A stretch of DNA of 64,000 bases from Madurella fahalii (Eukaryota > Ascomycota > Sordariomycetes > Sordariales): contig CM056875.1 in NCBI GenBank assembly GCA_029876055.1, positions 9,077,001 through 9,141,000 on the forward strand, given 5' to 3'. The notes beneath the pieces are model-generated. The model was not told the origin of the DNA and made no database searches. It was given only the letters and a program-made list of their open reading frames with translations. Both the position numbers and the translations under genes were made by a program. Numbering within the stretch: position 1 is the stretch's first letter; every line of letters begins with the position of its first letter. Below are positions 24,205 through 34,917 of this stretch, one piece after another.

Positions 24205-24568
24205 TATAGTGTATATAGCTCTCTGCTTCAGGTTTACAGATTTTTAGATTATGTCCTTAGATGTCAGTAAGACTCAGAATGAGATATCAGTTTTAGATCC
24301 CATTGAACGGGGAAATCTAATGTAGGAGAGTATAAGGATTTTATCTTATCTTACTACCGGAACCAAATGCCCTTCTATCTTCATTCCCGTGTCAAAGGAT
24401 ATAGAATACTCTAATTACCAATGTTCTAGTTAACATTGGATGTCTTTCGGTCCTGAGATCCAGAGACTGTTTTTGATCAAGAAGAGGATTAGGCGGGTTT
24501 TTGGCTGTATACAACAGTCTTATTCAATGCTACTTCAACTCGGGGCCGATAAAAGATATCTCAGCTAC
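24205..24568. other. Intergenic, no gene seen
   Basis: A short AT-rich stretch downstream of the repeat-precursor gene; probably holds its 3' untranslated region. Confidence 0.45.
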
Positions 24569-25393
24569 TTATACACCAAAAATTCCGCTGACGAGGTCGA
24601 CGATTGGGCGGATAATTGGCTCGGCCTCAGGATGGCGTGCAGCGAGCTCATTATAAGCTGCCTCAATATCCCGCTTCTGGGGGGGTTGGAGCCCGAAGGG
24701 TAGGTTCGGCCCATTGAACATGTCCGCCGTCTCCGGTGTCAACATTATAGGCTCCCTCTTCTGCGGAGGAGGTGCTTCGCCGCCCGGCGGTGGGGCAACC
24801 CATGGCAGAACGTTGAGAGGAGCCAGAGGATCGATTTCGAAATTGACACCTGGCTTGTTAGACGGGGGCTTACCGCCACCGCCGCCACTGCCCTTCGGGT
24901 TACGCTGAACAAGCTTAGGTTCCGTTGTCCACATCACGGGCTCCCTCTTCTGCGGAGGAGGTGCTTCGCCACCCGGCGGTGGGGCAACCCATGGCAGAAC
25001 GTTGAGAGGAGCCAGAGGATCGATTTCGAAATTGACACCTGGCTTGTTAGACGGGGGCTTACCGCCACCGCCGCCACTGCCCTTCGGGTTACGCTGAACA
25101 AGCTTAGGTTCCGTTGTCCACATCACGGGCTCCCTCTTCTGCGGAGGAGGTGCTTCGCCACCCGGCGGTGGGGCAACCCATGGCAGAACGTTGAGAGGAG
25201 CCAGAGGATCGATTTCGAAATTGACACCTGGCTTGTTAGACGGGGGCTTACCGCCACCACCGCCACCGCCGCCCTTGGGACCACGCTGAACAAGCTCAGA
25301 TCCGGAGTTGTTATCCCGAGTTTGCTCAACGCTCGGGATTATAGCGGCGTTGGCAAGGCCGAAGGCGGCGATAAAAGTAGTAGTGTACTTCAT
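24569..25393 (-). CDS. Secreted tandem-repeat precursor with Kex2-type sites
   Basis: An intact single-exon frame of 274 aa. It starts with a signal peptide (MKYTTTFIAAFGLANAA, cleavage likely after residue 16 or 17). Three tandem units follow, about 63 residues each and 189 bp at DNA level, nearly identical: a Gly-rich run, KPPSNKPGVNFEIDPL, APLNVLPWVAPPPGG, and a junction APPPQKREPVM. Lys-Arg occurs at residues 86-87, 149-150, 212-213 and 240-241, always as QKR. This matches the architecture of fungal Kex2-processed repeat proteins, a group that includes pheromone precursors and precursors of ribosomally made cyclic peptides. The last unit diverges (EPIMLTPETADMF) and the protein ends in a 33-residue amphipathic tail starting DIEAAYNELAARHPE. 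The Gly/Pro-rich repeats could instead be structural cell-wall material. No DUF3328-type modifying enzyme was seen beside it. Function unknown. Confidence 0.85.
   Translation of the reverse strand: MKYTTTFIAAFGLANAAIIPSVEQTRDNNSGSELVQRGPKGGGGGGGGKPPSNKPGVNFEIDPLAPLNVLPWVAPPPGGEAPPPQKREPVMWTTEPKLVQRNPKGSGGGGGKPPSNKPGVNFEIDPLAPLNVLPWVAPPPGGEAPPPQKREPVMWTTEPKLVQRNPKGSGGGGGKPPSNKPGVNFEIDPLAPLNVLPWVAPPPGGEAPPPQKREPIMLTPETADMFNGPNLPFGLQPPQKRDIEAAYNELAARHPEAEPIIRPIVDLVSGIFGV
24745..25311. repeat. Coding tandem repeat, three units of 189 bp
   Basis: Units begin near 24747, 24936 and 25125 at the GGCTCCCTCTTCTGCGGAGG segment. The units are almost identical, with a few third-base and Gly-tract differences, which implies recent duplication or gene conversion. 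They show no RIP-like C to T decay, as expected for repeats this short. Confidence 0.93.
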
Positions 25394-26946
25394 ATTTGTT
25401 TTTTGAGTCGTTTGCGTATTATCTTGGACTAGTTCGATGAAGGGGATATCAAGCTTTCTATGTTAGCTGAAAGGTAAATTAATAAGCGAGAAATTGATTC
25501 AAAAACTTACGACCTATTGGAAGCCCAAGTAAAATGAGGGTATAAGTAGGAATTTGCTCGCTAGCGACTTAATACTTAGAGGGAAGGACAGGGACTTGCC
25601 AGAAGTCCCAATAGAAACTAGTAGTGTTTGCAAGAAACGAATGTGAGAGATCAAATAACGCTTGCCAGAAGCCTTAAAGGAGTGTAGAGTACTTTTGTAA
25701 GGAATGTGAGGATGAGGAAAGAGTTTAGTGCGTCTTGAGAGGAGGAGCTAGCCATTCTTATACCTTGAAAAGCTTACTCTGTAGTAGATTATTTATTCTT
25801 TCAGCGTTTCACCAGTAGCTAATCATAGACTAGAAATGACTTAGCTTCGATCCTTTATCCGTAGGCTTGGGCTGTTAGCAGTGGTAGTGTTTCGACCGCG
25901 TTCTCAAACTGGCCGAAGCAAATAGAGCTATGTGGGTAAAACGTGAAGCTTATCTGTATCTGACTAGGGGCATTTAGATAGAAGCATGAAACGACCGGGG
26001 TCTGATTGTGTTCGGTAGACAGCGAAGGGGAAATGGGTCGAGTATGGCAGTTTCGGGCCGTAACCACCGCGCCTGGGGCCAACATTGTTGTCCTCGTATA
26101 CGGTCTTAGCTACACCAGAGGGGATAAGCTCTTACTAGCCGTGATCTACCCAGTCTGGATTCCGAGGGAGCTTGCAAGAAGACGTGGGCCGTTGGTGCCT
26201 AGCAGGGTTAAGACTTGGTGTAGCACCAAATGCACATTCCTTCTCGTGAATCATATCGGAAGATCAGATGATTCGCAGATCTAACAAAATAAGAGTGTCT
26301 GAAGACTGAGCGTTAGGGCCCGTAGGAGCTATAGCATAGCGGCGAGAATAAGGGACAGAATTATGTCGATGTATGTTATTGCGTTGGAGAAGAGCCTTTT
26401 TTTCCCTGCAAGGTATTCATTACTAGGCGCACCACACACACATGTAAAAGTGGGAATGCAAAAGCGAGATCTAAGGGCCGAGCAATTTTGCTGTTTGATA
26501 TTTTATCCACTTCCTCGGACTACATAGGCGTCGGATTTATTTGTCCTACCCTTAATTTTATCTACATTGCTACTAATGGTAAGGGAGGCCGAGGGAGCCA
26601 ATAGCGATCTTTACTTGTGTGTGACGCCCCACAGATCTCGGTGGTCGAAAAGCGGCCGGCAAGAAGTGATTCAAACGATCCTGTGGCCGCACCGTGTTTA
26701 AGGCGTGCATGAGAATTGTGCGCACCATGTGGGTGTGGTAGCACAAGGCGGCGAGCTGGGAATATTTATGGATAAGCCGATGAGGGGCAGTAAGGAAATC
26801 CGATCGCGAACCTGACCCACGATGCGGTGTCGGCGCCTCGGCGGCGAGCCTTCGTTTGTCTTGGACTGCGATCAGCAACAGCAGCAGCAGCAGCTTGTCA
26901 CGCATTGAGAATACCAAAAGGTAGCTTCGAGTTACATGCGAATAAG
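25394..26946. other. Intergenic, about 1.5 kb, no gene recognised
   Basis: The first 400 bp should contain the promoter of the repeat precursor. An open plus-strand frame at 26006-26284 has no recognised domain. A (CAG)n-like run lies at 26878-26894. Confidence 0.4.
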
Positions 26947-27438
26947 TCAATGACGCTGAATCAAATCCCACAAATTGCCGTACAGATCCTTCCACACCGC
27001 CACTTTCCCATAAACCTCTGTCTTCGGCGGCCTGACCCACTCAACACCAGCGTCGGAAAACCGCTTGAAGTCGCGTTCAAAATCATCGGTCGCAAGGAAC
27101 AAGAACACACGCCCTCCAGTCTGATTTCCTATAAATGTCTCCTGCTCTGCGTTGCTAGGACGAGCAAGCAGGATAGTAGCACCTTGGGACGAGACCGATG
27201 AAGAACTAGACGCCGGCTCCTGCTCGTCCCGCTCATCTAAAGAAGACTTGACCCGTCGCTCGGCAGAAGTGATAGGACTGGACAAAGGTTTGGTAGGCGG
27301 AGGCCGGATGGTAACCCACCTCTTCCTCTGTTCTGGAATGACGGTGTCTTCCACGACTTCAAATCCCAGACGGGAGTAGAAGTCAATGGCTTCGTCGTAA
27401 TCACGCACAAGGAGAGAGATGTGGGCCACGTGCGGCAT
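26947..27438 (-). CDS. VOC/glyoxalase-bleomycin resistance fold protein
   Basis: A 163-aa single-exon protein from the ATG at 27438 (MPHVAHISLLVRDYDEAIDF); the in-frame start 12 codons upstream is less like the family. This is the first beta-alpha-beta module of the vicinal oxygen chelate fold, with YSRLGFEVVED following. After a low-complexity Ser/Glu-rich insertion (about residues 60-88), the second module has GGRVFLFLATDDFERDF, GVEWVRPPKTEVYGKVAVW and the end DLYGNLWDLIQR. In such proteins His6 and the C-terminal acidic region can coordinate a metal. The reaction is unknown: VOC proteins include glyoxalases, dioxygenases and drug-binding proteins. The gene appears intact. Confidence 0.85.
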   Translation of the reverse strand: MPHVAHISLLVRDYDEAIDFYSRLGFEVVEDTVIPEQRKRWVTIRPPPTKPLSSPITSAERRVKSSLDERDEQEPASSSSSVSSQGATILLARPSNAEQETFIGNQTGGRVFLFLATDDFERDFKRFSDAGVEWVRPPKTEVYGKVAVWKDLYGNLWDLIQRH

Positions 27439-28129
27439 AATGATAACGCGCCGGGTAAGAGCTAGATAGAGCACTATCTGAGAACATGTGCTGCTAAGAA
27501 CCGTGGTTCCCCGCTCTGTAGAGGTCGATAGCCTCTTTCTATAGCCGGTGTAAGACTGTTTAGGATTCGTTACTAGATAAGTCGACGTCAGTAAAAGCTC
27601 ATTGCGAGCTGAGAGTTGGTATTTAATGATGTGGTTGAATATTTAGATGCGTTCTTGTATGTACCTATTAGCTACTAGCTGATTGAAACAGAGAAATTCA
27701 GGTGTGATTCGTAATTCGATCGGTCTGGTGCCTGCGGCATATAAAGGGGTGCTCTCATTGCGGAGGGGAAAAAATTAGAAATGGATGGAAATCAATGGTG
27801 AGAAGTAAGTGCGGATCTTCAACGAATGAGAGAGGACTCAGCGCATGTGGTATTTTCACGTGATGATTAGTTGCATTCGGCACTGGATCCCGTTCAAGCA
27901 TACAACGTAATTACATAGCTCTTCGCAACAATGATACTTCGGACCTTTCGGGGTAAGGTAGGCTTATATTGCTATGTGACAACTGATGAGTTTAAAGACC
28001 GTGCTACATTTCAGTCAACGTTTAGTTTAATTAAAAATATTCTACCTCACCCTATATGTGGAAAGTACTGCGGCCATTCCACTGCGTGGTATACAGATAC
28101 AGGTAACTTCCGCAGACCGAGGATAGTCT
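27439..28129. other. Intergenic, no gene seen
   Basis: Upstream region of the VOC gene, AT-rich in parts, with no coding signal I can support. Confidence 0.45.
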
Positions 28130-28774
28130 TAATTATCAAGGCAGTCTGTGCAACCAACAGACGATGGAGCTAAATGTTCCCATCATGTCCACCAATCGCC
28201 TCCGCCACCTTGAGTTTTGTGTTGTTTTGTAGACGTAGATACCGAGGAGGGTTATGGTAAAATCTAACACAGGCTTGACGGTGAACACTTCGACGTTGCT
28301 CCAGCAGAACAGCACAGCTAGTAGAGATGCCCTTGATGACTGCTAGATATATTGTTCAACGAGTGTTGGAAACTCACAGTCCCACTTTATAATGTGTATG
28401 GCGGGGTATAACACATTGATAAACCATGTAAAGAGTGCTAGGCGAAGTCTCATTGGTGGTGGGATGCGGTTATTCGGGATGTGTTGGATGGGCCGCTCCT
28501 GTAATCCGCCGAATGTGCTACAAGCTTCCCGTCGGCTCCAGGAATCCGGATGCTTCATGAAATCCATCGGCGTATTACTCCATGGCTTTTGAGCCGTCTC
28601 TCCAGCCTCTCGGAGGACTTGAGCCAGTGGGGTGTCTATCCAGATGATAATAGGGACCGTGACACTGTTGGGCATATTCATCCAAAACCTGCTTGTCATA
28701 AGCATGCAGAGACAGATTGCGACAGCCACGATCTCCAAACATGGCGTCTCAAGGTTTTGCATTGCTCGTACCAC
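28130..28774 (-). pseudogene. Fragment of polytopic membrane protein
   Basis: The minus-strand frame carries several hydrophobic helices: IVAVAICLCMLMTSRFW, LRLALFTWFINVLYPAI and, after a TAG at 28343-28345, ASLLAVLFCW and FTITLLGIYVY in the same frame. Between them is a hydrophilic stretch DFMKHPDSWSRREACSTFGG. I cannot name the family. The internal TAG and the missing ends suggest a decayed gene, though a splice site removing the stop cannot be excluded. Confidence 0.35.
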
Positions 28775-30249
28775 AGCTTAGCAGAATAGATAGTCATCTG
28801 AATTATTGCAGTGACCTTGACAAAGTGGTCAGACTTGCTTTTATCTCAGATCTCGGCCTCAGTCGTCGATCGCGCCTCAATATAGTCCTTTGATACGAGA
28901 TAGTGGAGGGCTCGTGCGTCGATAGGGAACCGTCCTGCGTCTTCAGAGTCAAGGACGAAGCCGCCGCTGTCGGCGAAGAATCCATACGCCTTAGTCCAGT
29001 GCTATACGCCAATTTTCTTGCATTTTAGGGCAGGATTCTTTCGCGGATTGCCACAAGCCGCTAGGAGGGTAACAGCTTCGGGCGTGTAAAGGATGAAGAG
29101 TGCCCGTCTAGTTTTTCCTATTATAATATCTTTCTATGTCTCTCGCGAACCTGGTACATTGATGTGCATGATGGTCCAAGTGCAGGTAAAGGTAACAATA
29201 AGATATGTCCAGACGATACTGAGGGTGCTTCTGTATTCGGGCTCTGGTACCCAAGACAACTTTGTCGATAAATGCTCTGGCACCCTAATTACACCATTAA
29301 ACTCAGAACTCGGCTGACTCGATCATGGCACGTCTGGCTGCCCTGTTCTTAGATGTTAATCACAGTTTTGCTAGTAAGCAACCATCGCAACACTCAACGG
29401 TTGGGGGACTCGGGATTTCTCTTGTAGGTTTGGCTTACAGGATGAATCCTATCAATGGAAGCGAAGTGTGGGCTCTTGGGCGGTACCAATGCTGCGTTGT
29501 TGGGCTGCCCACTGCCGTATGAGATTGCACTGAGGGCTATTTATTAGTTGATGTTGATCTTGCAACGGGCGGTTGGAAAACAACCAATATTATTGTCCGC
29601 ATCGAAAACACACTTTACAAGACTACGCCGCATCGATGCATACCTTATACATAGTACAGTTATTTTCGACCCGAATGTCATTGTTGTATCTTATACATTC
29701 CCCAGGTTGCAGATCACCATCGGCCTGAGGAGAACAGCAGGATACCTTAAGCAGATCGGCGGCTTTCATAGAAGGACCCTAGTGTTACCGCGCTAGCCAT
29801 GGTCCTGCATAGTACTAACAGCGCGGACACGGGGGTTGAAGTAAGGGAAACACAGTATATGCATATATCCGTAAAATACAATGGGTTAGCATTGAGCGCT
29901 GCGACTCAGTTGCTGTCTGCCTCGGCTACCTTAGTATCTGAGCTGCGGTTTGGCACAGTCCCATGAAAGTTGGAAGAGAGATAACCGATGCAAGCCATCA
30001 ATCATGTGGCCCCCGACCAGAACGGAAGGACCCAAGCGTAACCTTGTCACTCAGAGGTAACCGCTCTGACATTGTCGCCGCTCCGCATTCGCCCCAGAAT
30101 TCTAATTCAGGGCCTGTAGGTTTCAGAGCCGCGAGGTTTGCGTGCCTTGTTTGGCGTGCTTAGGTTACGTTGTGGTCCTCTCACGCGTCATACGGCATAT
30201 TGCGAGTTCCTGTGAGACGGTGTCGCGATGCCTTGCACCTCGAGATACG
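28775..30249. other. Intergenic, no gene recognised
   Basis: Several short open frames on both strands (for example 29093-29317 and 29325-29522 plus) show no known motif. Probably degenerate sequence. Confidence 0.35.
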
Positions 30250-32010
30250 ATGTTGAGCCGGAAAGGCAACGACTTTCTCACAAGTCCTCCTAGATTCCCG
30301 GTCATCATTGATGACAATCACTCGCAGACACTGGATGGGTCACAGAAACGCACCAGACACATCGTCCATGTCAACCGGAACTCCGGAGCACGGTTTGATG
30401 ACAAATCCCCACAAGATACAAGAAACGGCAGTGAAGATGCAAATATCAGCCACGTACACGCCGGGACGTGGTCACCGTTCCCAACCGAAGTAAATGTGAT
30501 CCCTTTTTGCCCAGTCGGCACTGTGAGCTGATGCTGCCGAATCTAACTCGTCGTATAGGAAGCGCTCGGGGTCAAATATTTCGGGTTGGGTATATGTCTC
30601 AGGACTGCGCATCAATGCGGGGATATTCGGCAAGACGACTGTCTTCTTTGGGATGGCATATCCCCGGTAGTTGATTACTTCAGTTGTTTAGTGAGGAATT
30701 CCTCAAATGAGCCTGTTAGACTGACCCAATTATCCGAGACTGAGGCATTCTGCATAGCTGCAACTGCAAAAGGTGACCATCAATGAACTTCCTTTATCAG
30801 TGCCCTGGTATAGGGAAGTCTGGCGTATCATCCCAAGATAGAAGGCGACCGGAGCCAACAACAGTGTCAGGTTTTGATGGAAAAACGTGGTATTAGTTTC
30901 CTAACCGGACCAGGACCCTTGTTCGTGTGGGCGCACCAGCCTGGGCTCTCGCGGCTCTCGCGGCTCTCGCGGCTGTCTCCGGGTGGAGGGCTACGGCCTT
31001 GAAAATTGCTGCATGTAAGCACCGATGTTATCGACTCCTGCACCAAGAAGCATGCTCAAATGTCGATAACTGCTTGCTCATCCAAGTTCATTCCGTTTGG
31101 TATCTGCATCAGTCACCTCTTATCTTCTCATCTACGAGAATGATACGTCTTACCTCGAGAAGCTGAACGGCTAGGGGAGTTTCCGCGGGGTTGAGGACCA
31201 ACTTATCATTTAGCGGATGGGACTTAGGAACCAGTCGCAGATGATTTATGTGGAGACACCTCTCCTGTCTTTTCAAGCTTTTGAAGACCCAATACCACGG
31301 CTGAATCCATTGTGGGATGTTCAAGAGGAAGGAAAAATAATCGACAATTAGTGAGCCTGGCTGAAAATCTGCGGAGTCCGTTAATTGAACACAGGATTGG
31401 CCCGGAGCTGGGCCGTAATCTCTACATAATTATAGTAGGACATTCGTTCCCATAGACCGAATGTCTCGCGGACCATATTCCCGTCAGGTGAGTCATAATG
31501 CACGCCATAGATAGCGCGCATCATGATATTGAAACAGTACCGGTCACACTCAGAGTGTGCCGTCCCCGGGTGTTCAGCAAAACTGCCATGAAGAGCGACT
31601 CTTGCTCACCATGTGCACGAAATATCATAGATCCTTGCGGTCCAAGTATCTGGTAATAGATCCTCCTAAGGCAGAGACACTGCTGGCCATATGGTGCAAG
31701 TACTAAGCTCCACGGAAGTAATTGGGCTCGATAATGAATTGTTAGCGGTCTATCTGAAGTGGAACAATACATCTACTTGGCAAGAATTAGTAGCAGGTAA
31801 AAGAGCCAAGTATATGAAGACGAAACCCACTACATACATAAGGTCATGGGGCGCAAGTGGACTGTTGAGCACAAGCAAAGGTCTTTTGGCGAGCCATATA
31901 GTAGTGATATGTCTATATCTTGTCAAGTGCGAGAGTGTCCGTTTTTCTTTGAAGTTGATGCCGCGGATGATCCATTCGGTACCGATCCACGGTAACGGTG
32001 ACGGTCTCGG
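30250..32010 (-). pseudogene. Second cytochrome P450, heavily decayed
   Basis: P450 segments can be followed along the minus strand through several frames, in the right order: PLLVLNSPLAPHDLM (near 31880), WSLVLAPYGQQCLCLRRIYY (31690-31630), RYCFNIMMRAIYGVHY (31530), IVDYFPFLLNIPQW (31340), an I-helix-like LLGAGVDNIGAYMQQF (31050) and FKAVALHPE, then GYAIPKKTVVLPNIPALMR (30630), DPERF and the heme loop near 30470. The order and sequence resemble CYP families such as the O-methylsterigmatocystin oxidoreductase type. In the heme loop the position expected to hold the cysteine reads CGT (Arg, 30466-30468), one base from TGT, and a TGA lies just before it. There are several frameshifts and stops, so the gene is clearly dead and older than the P450 at 10-11.6 kb. 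Confidence 0.75.
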
Positions 32011-32538
32011 GGGAGATGTATAACTGAAATATTACCGTCCTAATAGAAGTAGAACAGTCCTGAAGGCAGTAGTTATCATGAGAGAAGTCATACTAGAAGT
32101 ATTTAGACCGAAATTTTTGTGATTTGTCCAGGACGGGAGGGCTGCGTGCTCACGCCACTGCCGTAATTAGTTGCTAGTGAGGGCATAAAAGTGGGGGCAA
32201 TGGGGTAAACCCCCGTCCCGCTTTAATTTATCCATATAACTAACTTAGTGGAATTGTTGTCCCATGTTACGGGCCTGTCATAGTTGCAACCGCGACGGTC
32301 CAGGCCTTTCTTGAAGGCCCGCACCCCCTTCCTCTCCCAGGGAGGAGCCGAGAAATTGACCGCTCATCATTGCCCTCTAGTATCAACAAATTTCATAGAA
32401 CAAACGCGAGCTATCCTCTACAGGCGAAATCGAACCTTTGCCAGATTTTAGTCTGAGGCTTACGAACTTGCACAACATTTCAAGGCGGTATTTCCAAAGT
32501 CTCGGTAATACAACAGTCAATTCAGATACAGCAAAAAG

Positions 32539-33740
32539 ATGGAGCCGTCCAGCGTCCGAGGTCTTGCCTCTCTGCTCTGGCAGCCATCGGGTTGTTCGGG
32601 CTGAACAGCATGTTTGGCCAGATCTACCGCAATGGCTACATCCGTCATCTCCTCGATATCATGACATCACCGAAGCCTGTTCTGCCTGGCTCACAGGCGC
32701 CGCTTCTTACCCGTTACCTCGGTCTGCCTGTGGTAGACCGCTTGCTGACGCTGGCCACTGTGCTCTGGGCAAACTGTTGCAGATGGCTCCGACCCCGCAC
32801 TTTCTCTCTATGCGTTTCAATTCGGCGGCCAGCTGGTGCCCATTTTCTTAGCAATAATGATCGAAGGATCCCGAATGGGCAACTCCAAAAATTTACTGTC
32901 ATTGTCAGTTGCTGCCTGTCTTACCAACACCTGTTTCCCTGGTGGCTGACCAGAGTACTTAGCACGGTAATGTGGGGTTATGCTATGCAGACCTGTGGAT
33001 ACGCCATCACAATGCCTATATATGGCGCTGTCCAGCTTTTCATTTCGCCTACTTTCGTGAGCTCGGGAAAAGCCCTCGCCACAGCTGTGGTACCGCAAAA
33101 TGCGTCACACTTTGATCTGGGAGTACTCGTCCCAGCTTTTTTCGTAGGATACTTCCTTCCTACGCTCCTGATGTCATTGCCGCTCTCCCCTGCGGTCCAC
33201 CAATGGCTTGGTGCTGCCTGGCAGGGCTTCCCGCTATACGTCGTCGCCTGCCAACATCTGTTCGCGCGCCTGGTGAACGTGGCTCCCCAGAGCAACGCCG
33301 AAGTTCTTTCACGGGCTTACAACTGGGCGTTCAATATCGCTGCTGTCACTCAACTTTGCACCTACGCCTTGATCCTCGCTGTCAAGACTGCCCCTGGCTT
33401 GTTTCCAAGTTGGGCCCAGGCAGCTTTCAGCTTCAGCTCCGTTTTTCGACCCGGGCGGTTCTATTCGACAGAGCCCTTGCCGTCGTTAGCGACAGCAATG
33501 CATGACTTCTTCAAGTGGGATCAGTACGTGGGTTCGGTGGCAGCCATCACATGGGGAATTGCTCTGTACCTGACATCTAGGAAGAGCAACCTGAGCTGGC
33601 GGGCCTGGGCTACACTCAGCTGGAACATCTTGTGGTGGAGTGTGCTGGCTGGGCCAGCCGGAGCCCTGATGCGGTTGCTGCAACGGAGGGACGAGGCAAT
33701 TGTCTCAACAAGGGAGAAAAATGATGTAAAGGATCCGTAG
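32539..33740 (+). pseudogene. Polytopic membrane protein, terpenoid-cluster type, frameshifted
   Basis: A plus-strand gene in a mostly minus-strand region. Family-like segments are LFGLNSMFGQIYRNGY, PVVDRLLTLATVLWAN, DGSDPALSLYAFQFGGQLVP, VMWGYAMQTCGYAITMPIYG, LGVLVPAFFVGYFLPTLLM and WDQYVGSVAAITWG. I recognise this as the fungal integral membrane family of about 400 aa often seen in terpenoid/meroterpenoid clusters, some members of which are called membrane-bound terpene cyclases; that functional label is inference. The frame holding DGSDPALSLYAFQF is shifted by one from the segment before it (extra base near 32774), and returns to the first frame by about 32960, either by a second indel or by a small intron ending at CTTAG (about 32971). 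The N-terminal start is also out of frame (ATG at 32539). Confidence 0.6.
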
Positions 33741-33889
33741 ACGGTTCATAAATAAACATATTCACCATAATCCAAAAGCTAAAGGAAGGACAGTTGCAGA
33801 AGCAATTGAAGTGTCTCAGGGCCGGCAAACCGAACCTACGTACCATAAGTGGGGCAATAGTGACTCATTACTTTTGATATTTTCCCACT

Positions 33890-34917
33890 CTAAAACCTAC
33901 CTAACAAAGCGTTAACCGAATGGCGTGTGATCCGGTCTGAAGGCCCTCGCTTGTGCTCGTGCCATTTCCGTATCCACCATCCACACAGCAACCGCCTTCT
34001 CTTCCGCGGGCTTGCCCGCGTTACATCATGCGTTTCCACAATTTCTCCCGATCTACGGTAGATAATTGTAAAAATCCCACTCCATTTCCTAGATACACTG
34101 AAAAGTGTCTTCTTCTCCGGGTCATCCCGAGGATACAGAGAGGCTTCAAAACGATTCCTTTGCTTCAAATGGTCCCCGCGGGCACTAAGCCGGCCGGGGA
34201 CGCTGCGGCTACCGGCGGCATCGGGCGGCGGGAATCGAATTTCAGATACAAACCCACTGGAAGAGACTATATACGAAGTTCCGACGAGTTCCGACGAGTT
34301 CCGGATACAAACAGCCAGGTAATAATTCCTTGACGCGTGCTCGTGGTACTGGTATGAGATGATCCTTGTCAAATCGATCGATGTGCAGGACACCGTGACC
34401 GACTTGGCAGACATCGATGCTGACGCCGGCAACATCGCTGAAACCAAGGTCAGTGTTAAAGACCATTTTGACACGTGAGAACGCTTGGCCGCTGATTCCG
34501 TTCTCCGCATCCCAGATATACAAAACCGTGGTAGGGGGGTGATGGGAAACCTGTTCCACCAATAGGTGGGCCGTTGCGGTGTTTTTCTCGCTGTCTCCGG
34601 CCCTGTGACTGCCATTCCAAGTAGCGATGAATAGTTCGCCCAAGAAGGGGTTAAGAGGCTTCTTGATATAACCTGTGCCGTCGACATCACCGACGTAGAA
34701 TTGGCGCTTGAGAGAAAGCCGGAACCACCGGAGGACAAGCAGCGCTCGGCGTTCAGCTGATTGCTCCAGCGCCGAGGTGGCGAAGACAGAGGATTTCTTA
34801 GCGCAGCAGCTACCGGCTTCGACCGCGGAAACGGGAGTCAAGAAGGGCGGTGACGTGACAGTTGCGAGATCGACCCCACGCAGTCCGCCGAGGAACTACT
34901 TCGGAACAGCATCCTTG
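33890..34917 (-). pseudogene. Oxysterol-binding protein (OSBP/Osh type), broken by duplication
   Basis: This encodes the sterol/PI4P-binding ORD domain of Kes1-like proteins: SPPFLTPVSAVE at the N-terminal lid, RALLVLRWF, KPLNPFLGELF and the family signature EQVSHHPP, followed by downstream strands such as FEASLYPRDDPEK and RKWSGIFTI. These lipid-transfer proteins work at membrane contact sites. The frame changes at a perfect 10-bp tandem duplication (34281-34290 and 34291-34300, CGACGAGTTC on the plus strand); removing one copy joins LYPELVGT to SYIVSSSGFVSEI. A TAG also interrupts the N-terminal part (about 34899), and the 5' exon is not resolved. Clearly inactive in its ORD, unless the assembly duplicated the 10-mer. 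Confidence 0.8.

Noticed and set aside
30927..31012. GCGGCTCTCGCGGCTCTC repeat as a functional element
   Set aside because: A short triplication of CTCGCGGCT within the P450 relic, best explained by slippage in a decaying coding region.
32592..33740. 382-codon plus-strand frame taken as an intact protein
   Set aside because: The middle part (about 32780-32960) in this frame is unlike the family, while the next frame gives the conserved DGSDPALSLYAFQF segment; so the long frame is a by-product of a shift.
33890..34738. 282-codon minus-strand frame as a single protein
   Set aside because: Its first half is an out-of-frame reading of the OSBP gene; only the second half, after the 10-bp duplication, is real OSBP sequence.
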